Shown: positions 1 through 12,956 of the stretch, piece after piece
Layout: the number at the start of each line of letters is the position of its first letter
How positions within the stretch are numbered: position 1 is the stretch's first letter
Program-made: the position numbers and the translations under genes
DNA from: Notospermus geniculatus
Taxonomy: Eukaryota > Nemertea > Pilidiophora > Heteronemertea > Lineidae
Reading direction: 5' to 3'
DNA: 64,000 nucleotides
NCBI GenBank assembly: GCA_002633025.1
Contig: NMRB01000043.1
Span: forward strand, 243,549 to 307,548
The notes under the pieces: generated by a model
The model's input: the letters and a program-made list of their open reading frames with translations, nothing else
Database searches by the model: none
What the model was told of the DNA's origin: nothing

Positions 1-3000
1 AAATTATTGTGATTTCCTGCATTGATGGGCAAGTTCTGAAAATATCGGTGACGTTCTGACTACCAGGACCTGGCAATGGGAGCATACGCTACACATGCTA
101 TCTCAAAGTACTTTATAGTTGGCCTCGTCTTACCAGAAACCACTTTTCTGTCATTAGTTTGGTGTTCATCTACTCTGCCCTTCGGGGTTTCATTGTCTAT
201 ATACTTTTTCAAAGCTGTCGATTTGAATAACCTTACTTTTCATTTTCACCGTGGGAGTAAAGATTTGTTTGCAGACCGAACACATTACGTCCATGGGTGG
301 TTTGAAAAGTCAGTGCAAGCTTGTATTAGTGCAGGTACTACTACGTGTACGTATTACTGTCAACTATGGTGAGGTAAACACGTGAAGATACAGCTTGCTT
401 GCGTTTTTGATTTTTCCCAACCTACAAAATATTTGTATCTAATTCAGCGAGCATGTTCATAGGTTGGAGAGGTGCACACGATTGGGTTCATGGAACACCT
501 GTTAAAGGTTATATACACGGGACAAGGAGGCCAATCTTCGACTCCTTCACCTTAACACGGATAAAAGATGCTTTGATCAGTCTAGATATCCGTCTAGAGG
601 CAAACTGATAGGTCGAAGCAAATGTATGGATCCGACGCAAAACTGATTATTTGCTTTTAAACAATTATATCAAATGCCCCCTTGTTCATACAAACATACG
701 TAGTGTGTGGCGGAGGTAGATTTCTTCCTTGAGGCGTCTGATGTCCTTCTGACAGTTTACTACCCAGTACAACAGGAAACTTTATGTGAAGATGGAATGC
801 AGGAATTGAATGACATTACCACTGTTTTACCTGAAGAACATGTCTAGGTATCAGATAGGAACATCGGTTCAGCAATTACTGCTTCAAATACTCTGCTTTT
901 ATTACTGAACTCTACACGTGAATCTTGTTGCCATCTTCTGGAGGAACCGAGGTACGTAGTGAATGGCGACACTTTCTTACCACGCTGCACGCTGCTTTCT
1001 GCACAACTTAAATCATGACATCTTGGGCCATCTGATGAAGGAACAGGCGATAACCATACAGAAACTGCTGACATTATGTTTTGAACTGTCAAATACGCGT
1101 TTATAATGAATGATGGCAGCCATGCTCTCAATTTGCCCCTGTCCCCAACCCGTTTCGCCCGTCCTCATTCAGACGGTTGAATGACGACACGACAAATGGC
1201 TAAGACGACATCACTTATTCTCTGATCTTCTTCCGTCTGACAGAGACAGATGGACACAACTAACTTCAAAATTAGATTTGATACTCGTCATGCGACTAAT
1301 TACTGACTGAAGACTGGCTTCTGGTTGGTGGTTTGTTATAGCACTTACGGAAGTAATAGGCCTAGCAGTACTGGGTACGCTCGACCTTTATGCTGCTATC
1401 GTCTGGTCGGCAAACAAAACATCCCAGGGTCACGAACAGGTGAACATAGCAATGTTTAATGTCGGCAAACTAGGCCTAGCCTCCAATATCAAGTTGTCTG
1501 AGAAAAGGGCTCTGGGTAGTAAATACTTTCAGATAATCTACAAGGAATTTAGCCTTGGCCGGTTATTTGGCTCCTTCGTACACGTGCGGTTGATTTTTTT
1601 CCGCAACGAAATATTCATTTGTTGAGTTCTCGTCACTGGACGGCATATTTGGATGGTTAATTAGGCAGGATAAAAAATAGAAGGGAACATGGTATCGGTT
1701 ATTGAACAAACTACAATTTTCAAGGCAGGTTTGAGTTTCAACCTGCCGTCAGGTGAAACAGCTGACGTTCTTAATAGCTACAGAGGTTCACCTCCGTGCG
1801 GCTTGCTACTAACACGAGTTGTCATGGGGGCGTTCGGGTCACGAGCCGGGGAAGTCAAGGTAAGCACGTGTGGGAAATGGAGTGCGGAGTTTCTTTTGAA
1901 TTCATCCACGATATTATGTACTTTCACTTGCTGAGAACGGAAAATTGATCGTGCATTTCTAATTATTAACAGAAACGGGCCGCTGATTGGCATCGCTCGC
2001 TAAAATCCTTTGATTAGAAGTGAGTGGCGAACGAGTTTACAGGCTTCTAAATCCTTTCAACTTCTAGTTGTTGCAGAGTTTTACCTCCTACCCTTGCACA
2101 CCAAGCTTAACCTTCAGATTAACTCTTAACTCTGTCGACTACTATCTCGTAGTCGACAGTCTAATACATGCATAATAAGCGGTCGGCCTGGGTAGCTTTC
2201 CATCTTCCAATGTCCACAGGCCAACGCAATGTTGTGCAAACATGCCAATGGGGACCCACATATCTTTTTAAGCCGACAGGTCGACGCTGTGTGCGTCTGT
2301 ACCGGAAAAACGGAGTTTTTGACGTCTTTGCTCACACAAAGACGCATGCGCGGCGTGAAACGTGGTTCACGCCGCTAAGCCTAGATGGCGCAGTTGTCTG
2401 GTAACTGATAATGTCGTCGCGTCACGACGCCCTTGACGCAGTGCAACACGAACCGAGACGTCGAAAAAAGGCCCAACCGCTCACAGCGCCTCCCAGTGGC
2501 GGTATTTCTGCGGCCGGGCTCCCCATTTCTTTGCACTGACGATCTGTTGCAGTTGGACCAGACATCTTTGTCTTGTAGTTCGGTAAACGTAAACGAGTGG
2601 CCATGCACAGGTATCTCGGTTATCATGGCAGAAAACATGCATCCCCTCATCAATTATAAGCTTTCTTTGTATGATCTGACGAGGTTTTTTTAGACGTACA
2701 TGTACACCAACAAATATTTATACATTGATGTCAGGAAGTGTAATAAGAAATGATAGGTATCCGTTCCTGGTATAGGAATAATCGCTTCGCTGGCCATTAG
2801 TCAAAATAACAACTTTGTACTTCATCAAGATAACAAATTATGAAATACAATCCGTTCATATGATACCTGTTTGTCTGTTCTTTTTTCCAATTAGTACCTT
2901 GTTTGCCTGAACTCTGTCATTTGAGAAGGCAGCTGGGACTTCCTTCCCCATACCGAAAGTGTTTGAGCTTCTTCTTCCGGCAGTAGGCCTAACCGTTCTT

Positions 3001-3118
3001 TTTGAAGGAAGGCTTTTAGCTACCCGAGAAGACAAGCAATACGGAGAAAAGTGGGGTTGAAGTGAACATGGTAGACGTTCCCTTACCAGGTGAATACTAT
3101 TCCAAAACAAGGGGGCGT
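1..3118. other. No supportable gene
   Basis: I see only short open frames without domain motifs, coherent splice structure or conserved duplicates. The base composition looks like intergenic DNA or the inside of a long intron. The only structure I can support here is a dispersed repeat fragment near 2412-2463. Confidence 0.6.
2412..2463 (-). repeat. Dispersed repeat fragment shared with the GPCR spacers
   Basis: The reverse complement of this segment closely matches the stretches near 41809-41860 and 44646-44695 in the two distal GPCR units. Shared features are a cgacgtc start, a gtgttgca core, gcgtcaag and cgtcgtgacgcgac. Nearby wording (a run of t followed by gacgtctt) also recurs. I take it as a fragment of one dispersed element; its full boundaries cannot be set by eye. 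Confidence 0.5.
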
Positions 3119-3285
3119 GCCCACAAAGCCGCGCTTATCGCAAAACACGGCAGCAACACAATATAAAACTCCCCTGATTGGTGCTCAATCAACCATGAAT
3201 GGTCCGCTAGGCTTTGAATTGGACCGTAGTGACTCCTATTGGTCAACAGACTGACCGCTCCTATTGGAGCGGGAGGTTGGCTTTA
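3119..3285 (+). repeat. Dispersed repeat, copy 1
   Basis: It shares an extended, diverged match with 57252-57415 in the same orientation. Shared blocks include acggcagcaa, gctcaatcaaccatga, gtccgcta, ccgtagtgac and cctattggtcaac. No protein frame is conserved between the copies. It could be a SINE-like or other non-coding interspersed repeat; no terminal repeat or poly-A tail is obvious. Confidence 0.65.
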
Positions 3286-3889
3286 AGCGTCGTTATCAGG
3301 AATTGCACTCGATCGGCTGATATTCATAAAAGCTAGCAGATGCTTTTACTTCAAGTTTTGTTGTACATTTACATCGGACCTCGCTGTGCAAATCTTAAGT
3401 AAAAGCAGTTGCTAACTTTTATGAATACTATAGTACCAGCAATACCAGCCATTGGGTGTTTGACTACAGTGGAATTCTGGCGCTGAATGCGCTGGAACAT
3501 GGTATATCCTTGTCTGAGTAAAAATCATTCCCAGCAGCAAGTGCACCATTGTACTCTTCTTCCTGCATCCCCCAAAGTGCAGTCGACTATTTGACCTACC
3601 AAGACTGGTGGTGTTCGTATTTATAGTGTTACATCCCACGGGGATGTATTCCAGAAAGATAACTCTTCACCTTCAAATCACGAAGTGGCCACCAATGGAG
3701 CAACATCGATCAGTTGTAAAAACGTTCAACTCGATCACAAAGAACTACCTGTGAACAAAGCCCGATTCTTTCGAACAGAAACGTATCTCAATATCAAGAT
3801 TTACGTCATGACACGTTTGTCCAGTCATGGAAGGCCTTGGACGTCATTGGCTGTTCACCGTTTCACGACGTAACTTCAACAATGTCCGC

Positions 3890-4020
3890 CATTGCTGACG
3901 TCGCCATTATGACGCAAAGCCGTGGGCAAAATGCATTGCTGACGTCATCCTATGACGCAAAGCCGGGGGCAAAATGCATTGCTGGCATCATCCTATGACG
4001 CAAAGCCGGGGGCAAAATGC
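3890..4020. repeat. Tandem repeat, about 44 bp x 3
   Basis: Three head-to-tail units start near 3891, 3935 and 3978 (attgctgacgtc / attgctggcatc). Each carries tatgacgcaaagcc followed by gggcaaaatgc. Units 2 and 3 are the most alike, which suggests a recent expansion. Confidence 0.8.
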
Positions 4021-4141
4021 GCAAACCAACAGAACAATGTAACGATGAATAGCATCACATCATTGGCCAGCAGCAATAGAGAACTACTTAACACATCGCC
4101 GACTGAGATAACACGAGATAACTCCATCTGGAACCATCAGC

Positions 4142-5318
4142 AAGGTTTCCTGTTTTAACATGTGATGTTGTTGTAATGTTGAAGATCATAGATTTCACTG
4201 AACCTGGCCTTTCCCATGTGAGAACTTGAGATGGAAAAGGGTAAAGGTGTATGTTCGAGCGACGTTATCTTACCAAACTATGAATACAGCCAACTACCTA
4301 CCAACCACTTCCTCATTCAGCAGGGTGCCGAGTAACTTTCTTATTTTCAACCAGGGACAATTTATGAGGAAGTGAAATGCTTGATTAAAGGGAAGAAAAA
4401 TGTCATCTAGTCTGGCAAGAAGATATAAAAAGAATAGTTGTTATTTGTCTGGTGAATATACATGTACACTACTCGATGCTAGCTGGCAGAGGCAGACATA
4501 AATACAAAACAGAATAGTTGAGAGGAATCTACATACTGCTAAGACGTACTTGTGCCAGACTTATACACATTTTATCAGTTGAGGTTCTGGTACAAGAGAC
4601 TGTATTGAAAGAAAGGAAGTTTTCACACTGGTAAAAAACCTATATGATTCTCTCACAGACAAGACAGGCCGAACTTACGGACGGTTCTAGAGGAGCTAGA
4701 GGTGCCGAAACGATTTGTCGAGTGCTACGAATAAGGTTTCCTGTTTTAACATGTGATGTTGTTGTAATGTTGAAGATCATAGATTTCACTGAACCTGGCC
4801 TTTCCCATGTGAGAACTTGAGATGGGAAAGGGTAAAGGTGTATGTTCGAGCGACGTTATCTTACCAAACTATGAATACAGCCAACTACCTACCAACCACT
4901 TCCTCATTCAGCAGGGTGCCGAGTAACTTTCTTATTTTCAACCAGGGACAATTTATGAGGGAGTGAAATGCTTGATTAAAGGGAAGAAAAATGTCATCTA
5001 GTCTGGCGAGAAGATATAAAAAGAATAGTTGTTATTTGTCTGGTGAATATACACTACTCGATGCTAGCTGGCAGAGGCAGACATAAATACAAAACAGAAT
5101 AGTTGAGAGGAATCTACATACTGCTAAGACGTACTTGTGCCAGACTTATACACATTTTATCAGTTGAGGTTCTGGTACAAGAGATTGTATTGAAAGAAAG
5201 GAAGTTTTCACACTGGTAAAAAACCTATATGATTCTCTCACAGACAAGACAGGCCGAACTTACGGATGGTTCTAGAGGAGCTAGAGGTGCCGAAACGATT
5301 TGTCGAGTGCTACGAATT
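4142..5318. repeat. Direct tandem duplication, two about 590-bp units
   Basis: The unit beginning aaggtttcctg at 4142 repeats at 4733 and is nearly identical over its length. It ends with the shared tgtcgagtgctacgaat. A few substitutions and a small indel near 4452/5048 (one catgta missing from copy 2) separate the copies. No protein-coding frame is evident. Confidence 0.9.
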
Positions 5319-7764
5319 TATCGCTTTTAAGCGTTGAGTTTATAGTCAAATAATTGTGGGATGCTCGGAAATGTATCAATCATAAATACTTCACGTTGTT
5401 CTAACATATGTAGAACAGTAACAGGCGGCAGCTGAAGTAAACACATTACAACAAGAATGTATTGGTGAGGTGCCCAACATGTTTTCAATGGTTTTGTTGA
5501 ATTTGCTTAGCTTTTGTCTTGGGTAATTCCCTTCGCTGTAGTGCATCAAGTACCAACGCTTCTTGTTTCCTGTTGGTTCAATTTTTTTCGGTTCTTTTGA
5601 CGGTAACTCTTGTAATGATGTTGAGAGGTATCTGAGCCATGGCGGATTGAATGGGAAAAAATCTATTGCAATTGGTGTACGCATATACGCCGGAACTGCT
5701 TGACTGTCTGTATATATATCTGTCTAAATTATATCCTTTGTTTTTCGTGCAGTTCCATCATACATACTCTAATAGTCAATTTCTTCACTCAGATCACCAA
5801 AGCCTACTGCATGAAAGGTGTACAAACCTAACCTAACATGCCCCCAAAACTGACTCTGTTTTCTAGAAGCAAACAAATCAGTTGCATCGATTCTTCTGGG
5901 AACAAATCACATAAAGTGGTAACCCAGAATCAAACCACTATCGGTAAACACATGTATATAGTTTTATTGTTGATGTACATTCCACTTAATTGCATCCTCA
6001 ATCGCTCCCTTCTCCTGACGAACACCAGGATTCATACATTCACTTGACGTCTTAGCTTAGTGATCAATATCTAATGCTGGGATGATACGCGGTAAGTGCT
6101 CTTGTGAGCTCGCCTTGGCAAGCTTTGTCAAGGGTGAAACAGTGGGATAAGCTACCTAAGGCGATGTAATGAGTCTGCAGGTCGGCTTCTACGTTGGCGT
6201 TCATATTTGGAAACAAGAGTTATCTTTGTCAGAATTGCAAGTCTTAAAAATACTTATCAGTTCCCAGTTTGGTGGCTGACGTGCGAAACTTGGCAACTAT
6301 GCATTGATGCAGCTTATGCCTGTCGACACCTAAAAAACTCTGGTGTCCATGATAATATAATACTCGACACAATCTGCACGAGCAGTGAAGGCCAGCGTTG
6401 CTGCATGTATCTTTGCTTGCCTATCTTTTCAAGCATCTGATCTTGAATACAGATCTTAATGTGTGCATCAAGCTGTAGTATCTGCCGAATTCTAATGCCG
6501 TCTATTCAAGAGACATTTATTTATACTTTCTATTTGTAGAGGGTATGTATGCGTGGTTTATTTACTTACCACATCATCTCCATATTGCAAAATACTAATG
6601 TCAATGCATCTATAATCGCAGCAAAGTAAACAGAGGACATTCAAATGTGGGACATTAGTATTAAACCTTTGGCGTTATGCCCTGTAACCCATTGAAAACG
6701 AAACATTGCAAAAAGCTCGCTTCTTAGCTTTCGTTTCTTAAGTCAGAGATCTTATCTTTTGTGAACTAAACGCTCACGATCGTGTGAAGGCTTAAAAGTG
6801 TACCGAAAAGTTTGTTGTGAATCGGTGACGTCACTGGTTGAATCAGTTGACTTCAAAGTCTTGTGTACTCCAACTTTGTTCGCACCAAAAATAATAGTTA
6901 CAAACACTAGAGCATATCTGAGTCAGCCTTAGCGGCAGAATATGAGTACTATTTCAATGTGCGAACATCAGCGAAAGATGCTAGTGATCATAGATTTTAA
7001 AATTAAGAAAAAACGAACTTAAAACGCTACGAGAGCTTTACAACCACAAAATGTGTGTTTAATTGCTTTTTATTGGTGTGCAGTCTTACGTCATTTATTG
7101 GCGTCAATACCACTTTACATTGAACTAAATCCACCTAATTAGTTAATGCAGCAATCAGATGGTTGGTAATAAAAGAGTGTTCTTCAGAAATGATAGATTC
7201 ACTGAGACGAAGCAGACGTAAGTTTATGGATTTTTCCCCTGAGATGGAAGGGAAAGACTCCGACCTGTAGTAGAAAACATTCTGTTGCTGTTTAAATTAA
7301 ACAAGGTAAATCTCCGTCCGTACGAATACGATACCTTTGTCTAAATCATTCAGGAATGTAGATTTCATGAAGTGAAAAAAAAACTTCTGAACCTTCCTTG
7401 TCGACACAAAAGCTTTTGTCCAACAAGGACGAACTTTGTCCCGCGTGAACTGAAGGATTGTATCACGGGAAAGCTTTACCAGTCACCCTCACTACAGCAT
7501 GACGGTGTAGTTTCGATGATGTACGTGTAACATGCACAAAGAATGCACTTCCATGGCTGTTTGATCATCATGATAGCCAACAGCAATTGGTACACCGGAG
7601 TTAAAAACAGTTGCGATTCACATGAGCATGTGAATCTCTCCAGGAACGATCAGTCATTAGCAATTGAACCATGTTGATGAGCGATGCTGGAGCCACATCG
7701 AGTTGTATGGAGTTCGATACTGATTGGGGCCAATGGATATTTTATAGCAATGCTACCCGGTTTT
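5319..7764. other. No supportable gene
   Basis: This stretch holds only short frames without recognisable domains or splice-consistent exons on either strand. It is probably intergenic or intronic. Confidence 0.55.
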
Positions 7765-8946
7765 GCCATTATAATGAACTTTATAAATCACGTCTAGTTA
7801 GATACATATAGAGGAAGAATCATGCCTGTTAGAATCGTTTTATTGGGCACAAGGAAATGTGATGTACATTTACATGTACCTATACCCTTCTCTAGAGTGC
7901 ATGCTCATGGCATAAGTAATGTAATTCCTCTAAAGACCAACAGAATATGAGGTTACTAGGTAAATGATGCAAGAATGCTTTGTAAGAGTACATTGCCGTC
8001 GCAAGAGACTTTGAAGTTACCAGGGGCCTGTTTCATAAAGTGACTTTAAGCCATTGGTACCTTTAACCAAATTGAAAATGCATTGAAGTTAATGGTACCA
8101 TTAGCTTATAGTCACTGGTCGGCAACGCCAGTGGAAATGCAATGTTACTGTATTAATCTAAATATATTCCTTGTTGCTTCTCCATGGAAATTTGACGTGT
8201 TAAAAGTTTTGTTTACGAATGACGTCAACCACAAAGCAACTAACAGGGACATGGCTTTTTTTCAAATATATCATGTTTTCTGATTGCCTGTTGAGCAGTG
8301 GTGTTCGGTGTATTGTAGAAGGTGAATTTCTATCAACAATCAGATATTCTTCTCATGCCATTATAATGAACTTTATAAATCACGTCTAGTTAGATACATA
8401 TAGAGGAAGAATCATGCCTGTTAGAATCGTTTTATTGAGCACAAGGAAATGTGATGTACATTTACATGTACCTATACCCTCTAGAGTGCATGCTCATGGC
8501 ATAAGTAATGTAATTCCTCTAAACACCAACAGAATATGAGGTTACTAGGTAAATGATGCAAGAATGCTTTGTAAGAGTACATTGCCGTCGCATGAGACTT
8601 TGAAGTTACCAGGGGCCTTTTTCATAAAGTGACTTTAAGCCATTGGTACCTTTAACCAAATGGAAAATGCATTGAAGTTAATGGTACCATTAGCTTATAG
8701 TCACTGGTCGGCAACGCCAGTGGAAATGCAATGTTACTGTATTATTGTAAATATATTCCTTGTTGCTTCTCCATGGAAATTTGACGTGTTAAAAGTTTTG
8801 TTTACGAATGACGTCAACCACAAAGCAACTAACAGGGACATGGCTTTTTTGCAAATATATCATGTTTTCTGATTGCCTGTTGAGCAGTGGTGTTCGGTGT
8901 ATTGTAGAAGGTGAATTTCTATCAACAATCAGATATTCTTCTCACT
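7765..8946. repeat. Direct tandem duplication, two about 591-bp units
   Basis: The unit starting gccattataatgaac at 7765 repeats near 8357 and ends at a shared tcagatattcttctca. Divergence is a few substitutions. Each copy contains a short self-complementary part (ggtacc...ggtacc, within a cataaagtgacttt...atagtcactgg context) and a 66-70 aa open frame. That frame lacks any domain and I regard it as incidental. Confidence 0.9.
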
Positions 8947-9679
8947 GTAATAAGATTGGAGATTCCTGGTGTTAATGTATAACATTAGTATGGTTTACGT
9001 ACAGGTAGGCGAACGTGTTCAAAAAATCTCCTCTAGCTCAAGTCATGACGTAAGCTGAGAGACAATGCCAGCAAGTAGGCCTATAGTAATATTGTTAGCG
9101 TGTATCTTGATCTGTTCTATGTCTACTTGTTAGATATGTTCTTATACTTGATCATGAGATGCTGTCGGTTCGATGTACTCATTATGACATATACCTGTAA
9201 GTATCGCTATAGAAAGATTCGACTCTATACGATAGCACGGTTGGCATGGGGAGAACAACCGAGGCCTAAGTACTAAGACATGTTAGAAGTGTACCGCCTG
9301 CAGTCTCGTGACGAATTCAAGCTATCTTCAGACTGTTAGTGAATGTATTTCTTCCCACCTCTATACACCGAGCAGGTATATATGAGGTCTTAGACTAGGC
9401 TTAGACAGATGAGATACAGTTGGGGTCAGAAGTTTACATACACTTTGGTAAAAAATATTCAACTCAAATTTTCAAAAGGTTTTATTGTTCTTTCAAAAAC
9501 TTCTTTCATGGGGAATTATACTTAAGGTGTCTACTTTATTTTCTTGCTTCATTCATTGATTACAGTTTCTTTATTTCAGAATTATGTAACAAAGTTTGTT
9601 CGATCTCAGAAATACAGTGGCTCAAAAGTTTACATACACTATACAATAGTACTTGTAGCATTGCCTTTTACTGCCAGAA

Positions 9680-10320
9680 CCTGACTAGGACATCTAGAAT
9701 AACCATCCACAAGTGTCTCCCAATACTCTTGGGGAATTTGGGCCCATTCCTCTTGACAGTAGTTATGTAACTCGGTCAAATTTGTTGGTTTCATGCTCTG
9801 ACTCATCTGTTAAGCTCATCTAAAAAGTTTTCAATTAGATTTCAGCCCGAACTTCCCGAAAATCACTCTAAAACCTTCCCCCTGTTGTCTTCAAACCATT
9901 TGTTGACTACTGTTGCTCTGTGCTTAGGATTGTTGGCTGATTGAATGTTCCAATTGCGCCCCAACTTCAATGATTTGGCAGAGGCCATGATGTTGTCATC
10001 AAGAATCTTGAAGTAATCCTTTTTTGTCATGATCCCATTGACCTTCTGGAGTCATCCAGTGCTGGATACAGCAAAGCAGCCCCAAAGCATGATGCTAACA
10101 CCACCATGCGTGACGGTCGAGATGGTGTTCGTTGGGTTGAAGGCCTCGCCCTGTTCATGCCAGACGTTCTTCTGGTCATTACGACCAAAAAGCTCCATTT
10201 TCTTTTCATCAGACCACAGAACCTTCCTCCAAAACACTGATTCTTTGTATTGATGCTCCTTTCCAAACTTCTCCCTTGATTTTTTGTGCCGATCTTTGAG
10301 CAGTGGCTTCTTCTTTGCGC
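9680..10320 (-). pseudogene. Degenerate Tc1-like transposase remnant
   Basis: Read on the minus strand, the fragment begins at the N gap and contains the family block around VLWSDEKKMELFG (first catalytic Asp) and HGGVSIMLWGCF (near 10052-10237). An in-frame stop follows just after this block. Further along, PKHRATVVNKWFE is recognisable, but the second catalytic Asp normally found shortly before PKH is not there. More downstream text resembles the WPSQSPDLNPIE region only weakly and is frame-broken. The protein cannot be functional as it stands, so the copy is a fossil or at most a non-autonomous substrate. Confidence 0.85.
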
Positions 10321-10441
10321 NNNNNNNNNNNNNNNNNNNNNNNNNNNNNNNNNNNNNNNNNNNNNNNNNNNNNNNNNNNNNNNNNNNNNNNNNNNNNNNN
10401 NNNNNNNNNNNNNNNNNNNNNNNNNNNNNNNNNNNNNNNNN
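10321..10441. other. Assembly gap (121 N)
   Basis: A run of unresolved bases lies inside the Tc1-like element, between the transposase remnant and the right inner repeat. Open frames that cross it are artefacts. Confidence 1.
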
Positions 10442-10930
10442 GTGTATGTAAACTTTTGAGCCACTGTATTTCTGAGATCGAACAAACTATGTTACATAAT
10501 TCTGAAATAAAGAAACTGTAATCAATGAATGAAGCAAGAAAATAAAGTGGACATCTTAAGTATAATTCCCCATGAAAGAAGTTTTTGAAAGAACAATAAA
10601 ACCTTTTGAAAATTTGAGTTGAATATTTTTTCACCAAAGTGTATGTAAACTTCTGACCCCAACTGTATGTATGATAACAATAGGTTAATGCGTTGTGCAC
10701 ATGATACATCAAACCTACACGAAATCTTTGCCCAATTTTCTCAAGACAAGAACAAATGACTTGATTGATTCGTGTAGAACCTGTCTGCGAACGTGCAACA
10801 TGTAGTCCAGTAAATTCCTAGATTTACTGGACTAATGGCCTTTATGAATTGTGCCCTGACGTCAATTCGGCGTCAGTCATTGATGAAGCAAAAGCATGTT
10901 CATTTCTGACTATTGAGCATGGCGACGACG

Positions 10931-11090
10931 TAAAGCCGCCCATACACGGCGCAATATTATTGCACAATATGGGGCCCAAATGGGTGGTCGTGTGCTTTTC
11001 GCATGATGGGTAGAAGAAAGATTGGCAATAATATTGCCCATTGTGATCCTCATATTGTGCAATAATATTGATCGTGTATGGGCCGCTTTA
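10931..11090. repeat. Fold-back (MITE-like) element, about 160 bp
   Basis: The arms starting taaagccgcccatacac at 10931 and ending gtgtatgggccgcttta at 11090 are inverted complements over about 40 bp, with the inner arm gcaatattattgcacaatat. The spacer is about 80 bp and itself contains a short inverted gcaataatattgc. No coding capacity. Confidence 0.8.
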
Positions 11091-12956
11091 GCTGTTCCGT
11101 CTAAAGGAGTTTACGCAACACGGTTCGAATGCAATTAACAGAAGTAGCCGAAGTAAAGGAAATCACAGGTAACTACATGTATTGTAAGCAATATCGCCCG
11201 ACCAACATGACCGTATCATCATAACTATTTTTACCAAATCTCATCATAACTGAAGTGGATTAATACGCCTCACCTTGAAAGCGACGTGCGTGACGTCATG
11301 GTATAGAGACGTCACGAACTACTATGGATTCTTTTAAAGTCCATTAACCCATCGATAGAAGGTGACAGAGCACATCCGGGACACACACCTCATCAATAAC
11401 AAGACACAAGAGGTGTTTGAGGAAGAACAATATTGTCTATAAGGATGGTTTGGGATCACGACTTTCACATCGACTGCACTGAAGACGTTTAACTTGGTTG
11501 GAAATATACGCCTTTAGCGTCATACACAGTGGCTTATTGGTATTACAAAGTGAAGCAAAACTCATAACTTGCATTCTACAAAAGTGGCCAAAGGTTCGTT
11601 CATTCACGTTTTTTAAGCATAAAAAGGAGACGAGGAAAAAACAAGTTCAGTCACCCACATCAGAAGTTGGGGAATCCTTGTGAGGATTTCCAAATTACAC
11701 CATAGGGAATTCCCTGCACAACTGAAAAGGCCCACTGTTCCCGCTGGCCCACTGAGGGCCACTCTCCCCTGTTCTCGACAAATATTCCTGGTTTCCCATT
11801 GAATGATGGGAACGAAGGAACACCGACTGATGTCCGCAGAACACATGTTTGTGCTGGTATGAACTGGTAGAAGTCCCCCTTACGACAGGGAAACAGAGAG
11901 TCTGCAGCAAGACGCCACGGAATCTCGCATCTCATCGGAAATTGCATGAATATAATTTCCTGCGACTGACTTCTCGAACTTGAATACGATGGGTGTTGCT
12001 CCATGCATACTTTAATTTAAGATATCATTTTTAGCAGTTAAACACAGCAGTTTAGGTATGCTTACGTTTCTTTTAGAATATTTTACGTGTTAGATCTAAT
12101 CGCCGAACATCATCAGGCTGTGCATGCTAACGAGTATCATATCGTTTGCGATCACAAGAAACAAGTTCATCAGCGACCATTCATTCTCATGAATCTTAAA
12201 CCAAATACATGTTCAACAGTACAAACGTATGTGCATAGATGAATGTGTGCTTCACGATTTCATGGTGCAGTGTACTACCTTTTCATGATGATTTTTTAAG
12301 GAGTTTAACTGCAGGGACGCGGATTAAAATGGGATAATGCCGAAAATATGATTTGGGTAGGAAGGGCCACCTCGTCGATGTCCGAGGAAAGGGACAATAA
12401 TGACTGATTCCAGGAAGTTGATTTTACATTCACAATGTACTGACGCTGTGTACATCTGTATCCACAAGCATACCCAGCACTCTATCAAAGCACTAGTGCA
12501 AACTCCCATTACGTTTGAGCCCCTTCAACGATTGGCGATTAGTCTTGGGCAAACTTCAATGACACTTCTTATGATAGCATCTGCATTGGTACATAGAGAT
12601 GAATGCGAGACGTGTTCACAAATCTCTTTGTACATGTAGCAAGGAAGCTGCGAATCGAGCAAGCATCTGTTAGAAATATGAAGTCCTGTCAGGTTCGTCT
12701 AAAACTCCTTAGCGAATCGGTCATTATTGTCTGTCAAAACATTTTCATACGGACAGGACTGTTTTGTCTCCGACACCTCCGCTTTATGTCTACCGCCGGT
12801 ACTCATGTATTCGTTGCAGTAAATAAAAAAATACCGTAATACTACATGTAAGTTATATTTACGTATTTCCATCCTTGACCGCTTGACTTGCCAGTACAAA
12901 CCAGATTTGATGATCGTTTTGTTGCTAATAAAAGCTAAAAGCGCCGCAGAACTTAC
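11091..12956. other. No supportable exon; probably intron or 3' part of the K+ channel locus
   Basis: The K+ channel exon at 12957-13545 needs a following exon that starts with the rest of its GYG filter. I searched this stretch on the minus strand and found no such exon. Open frames near 11660-12004 have no channel features. Confidence 0.4.

Larger units (their letters stand above)
9417..10665 (-). mobile_element. Tc1/mariner-type DNA transposon, IR/DR architecture, defective
   Basis: The ends are inverted repeats reading cagttggggtcagaagttt and its reverse complement, flanked by TA on both sides (9415-9416 and 10666-10667), the Tc1/mariner target duplication. Inner repeats (cagtggctcaaaagtttac near 9618 and its complement near 10450) give the two-repeats-per-end arrangement of IR/DR Tc1 elements. 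The interior carries degraded transposase sequence on the minus strand, interrupted by a 121-base gap. At about 1.25 kb it is shorter than a full Tc1-like element of about 1.6 kb, and the transposase N-terminus is missing or hidden in the gap. Confidence 0.93.

Noticed and set aside
1778-2653. Overlapping open frames on both strands
   Set aside because: Mutually overlapping, short and without domains. They look like chance frames in somewhat GC-richer DNA.
8083-8872. 66-70 aa frames conserved in both units of the 7.8-8.9 kb duplication
   Set aside because: The duplication is very recent, so an open frame in both is expected. No domain and no start or splice context.
10027-10712. Open frames running through the N gap
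   Set aside because: They exist only because N codons contain no stops.
11660-12004. A candidate second exon for the K+ channel
   Set aside because: Translation shows no GYG continuation, membrane helix or second pore motif.
12800-12850. An acceptor followed by tattacgg as the continuation of the channel filter
   Set aside because: The phase does not restore GYG after the TTIG donor, and the frame runs into poly-T without a helix pattern.
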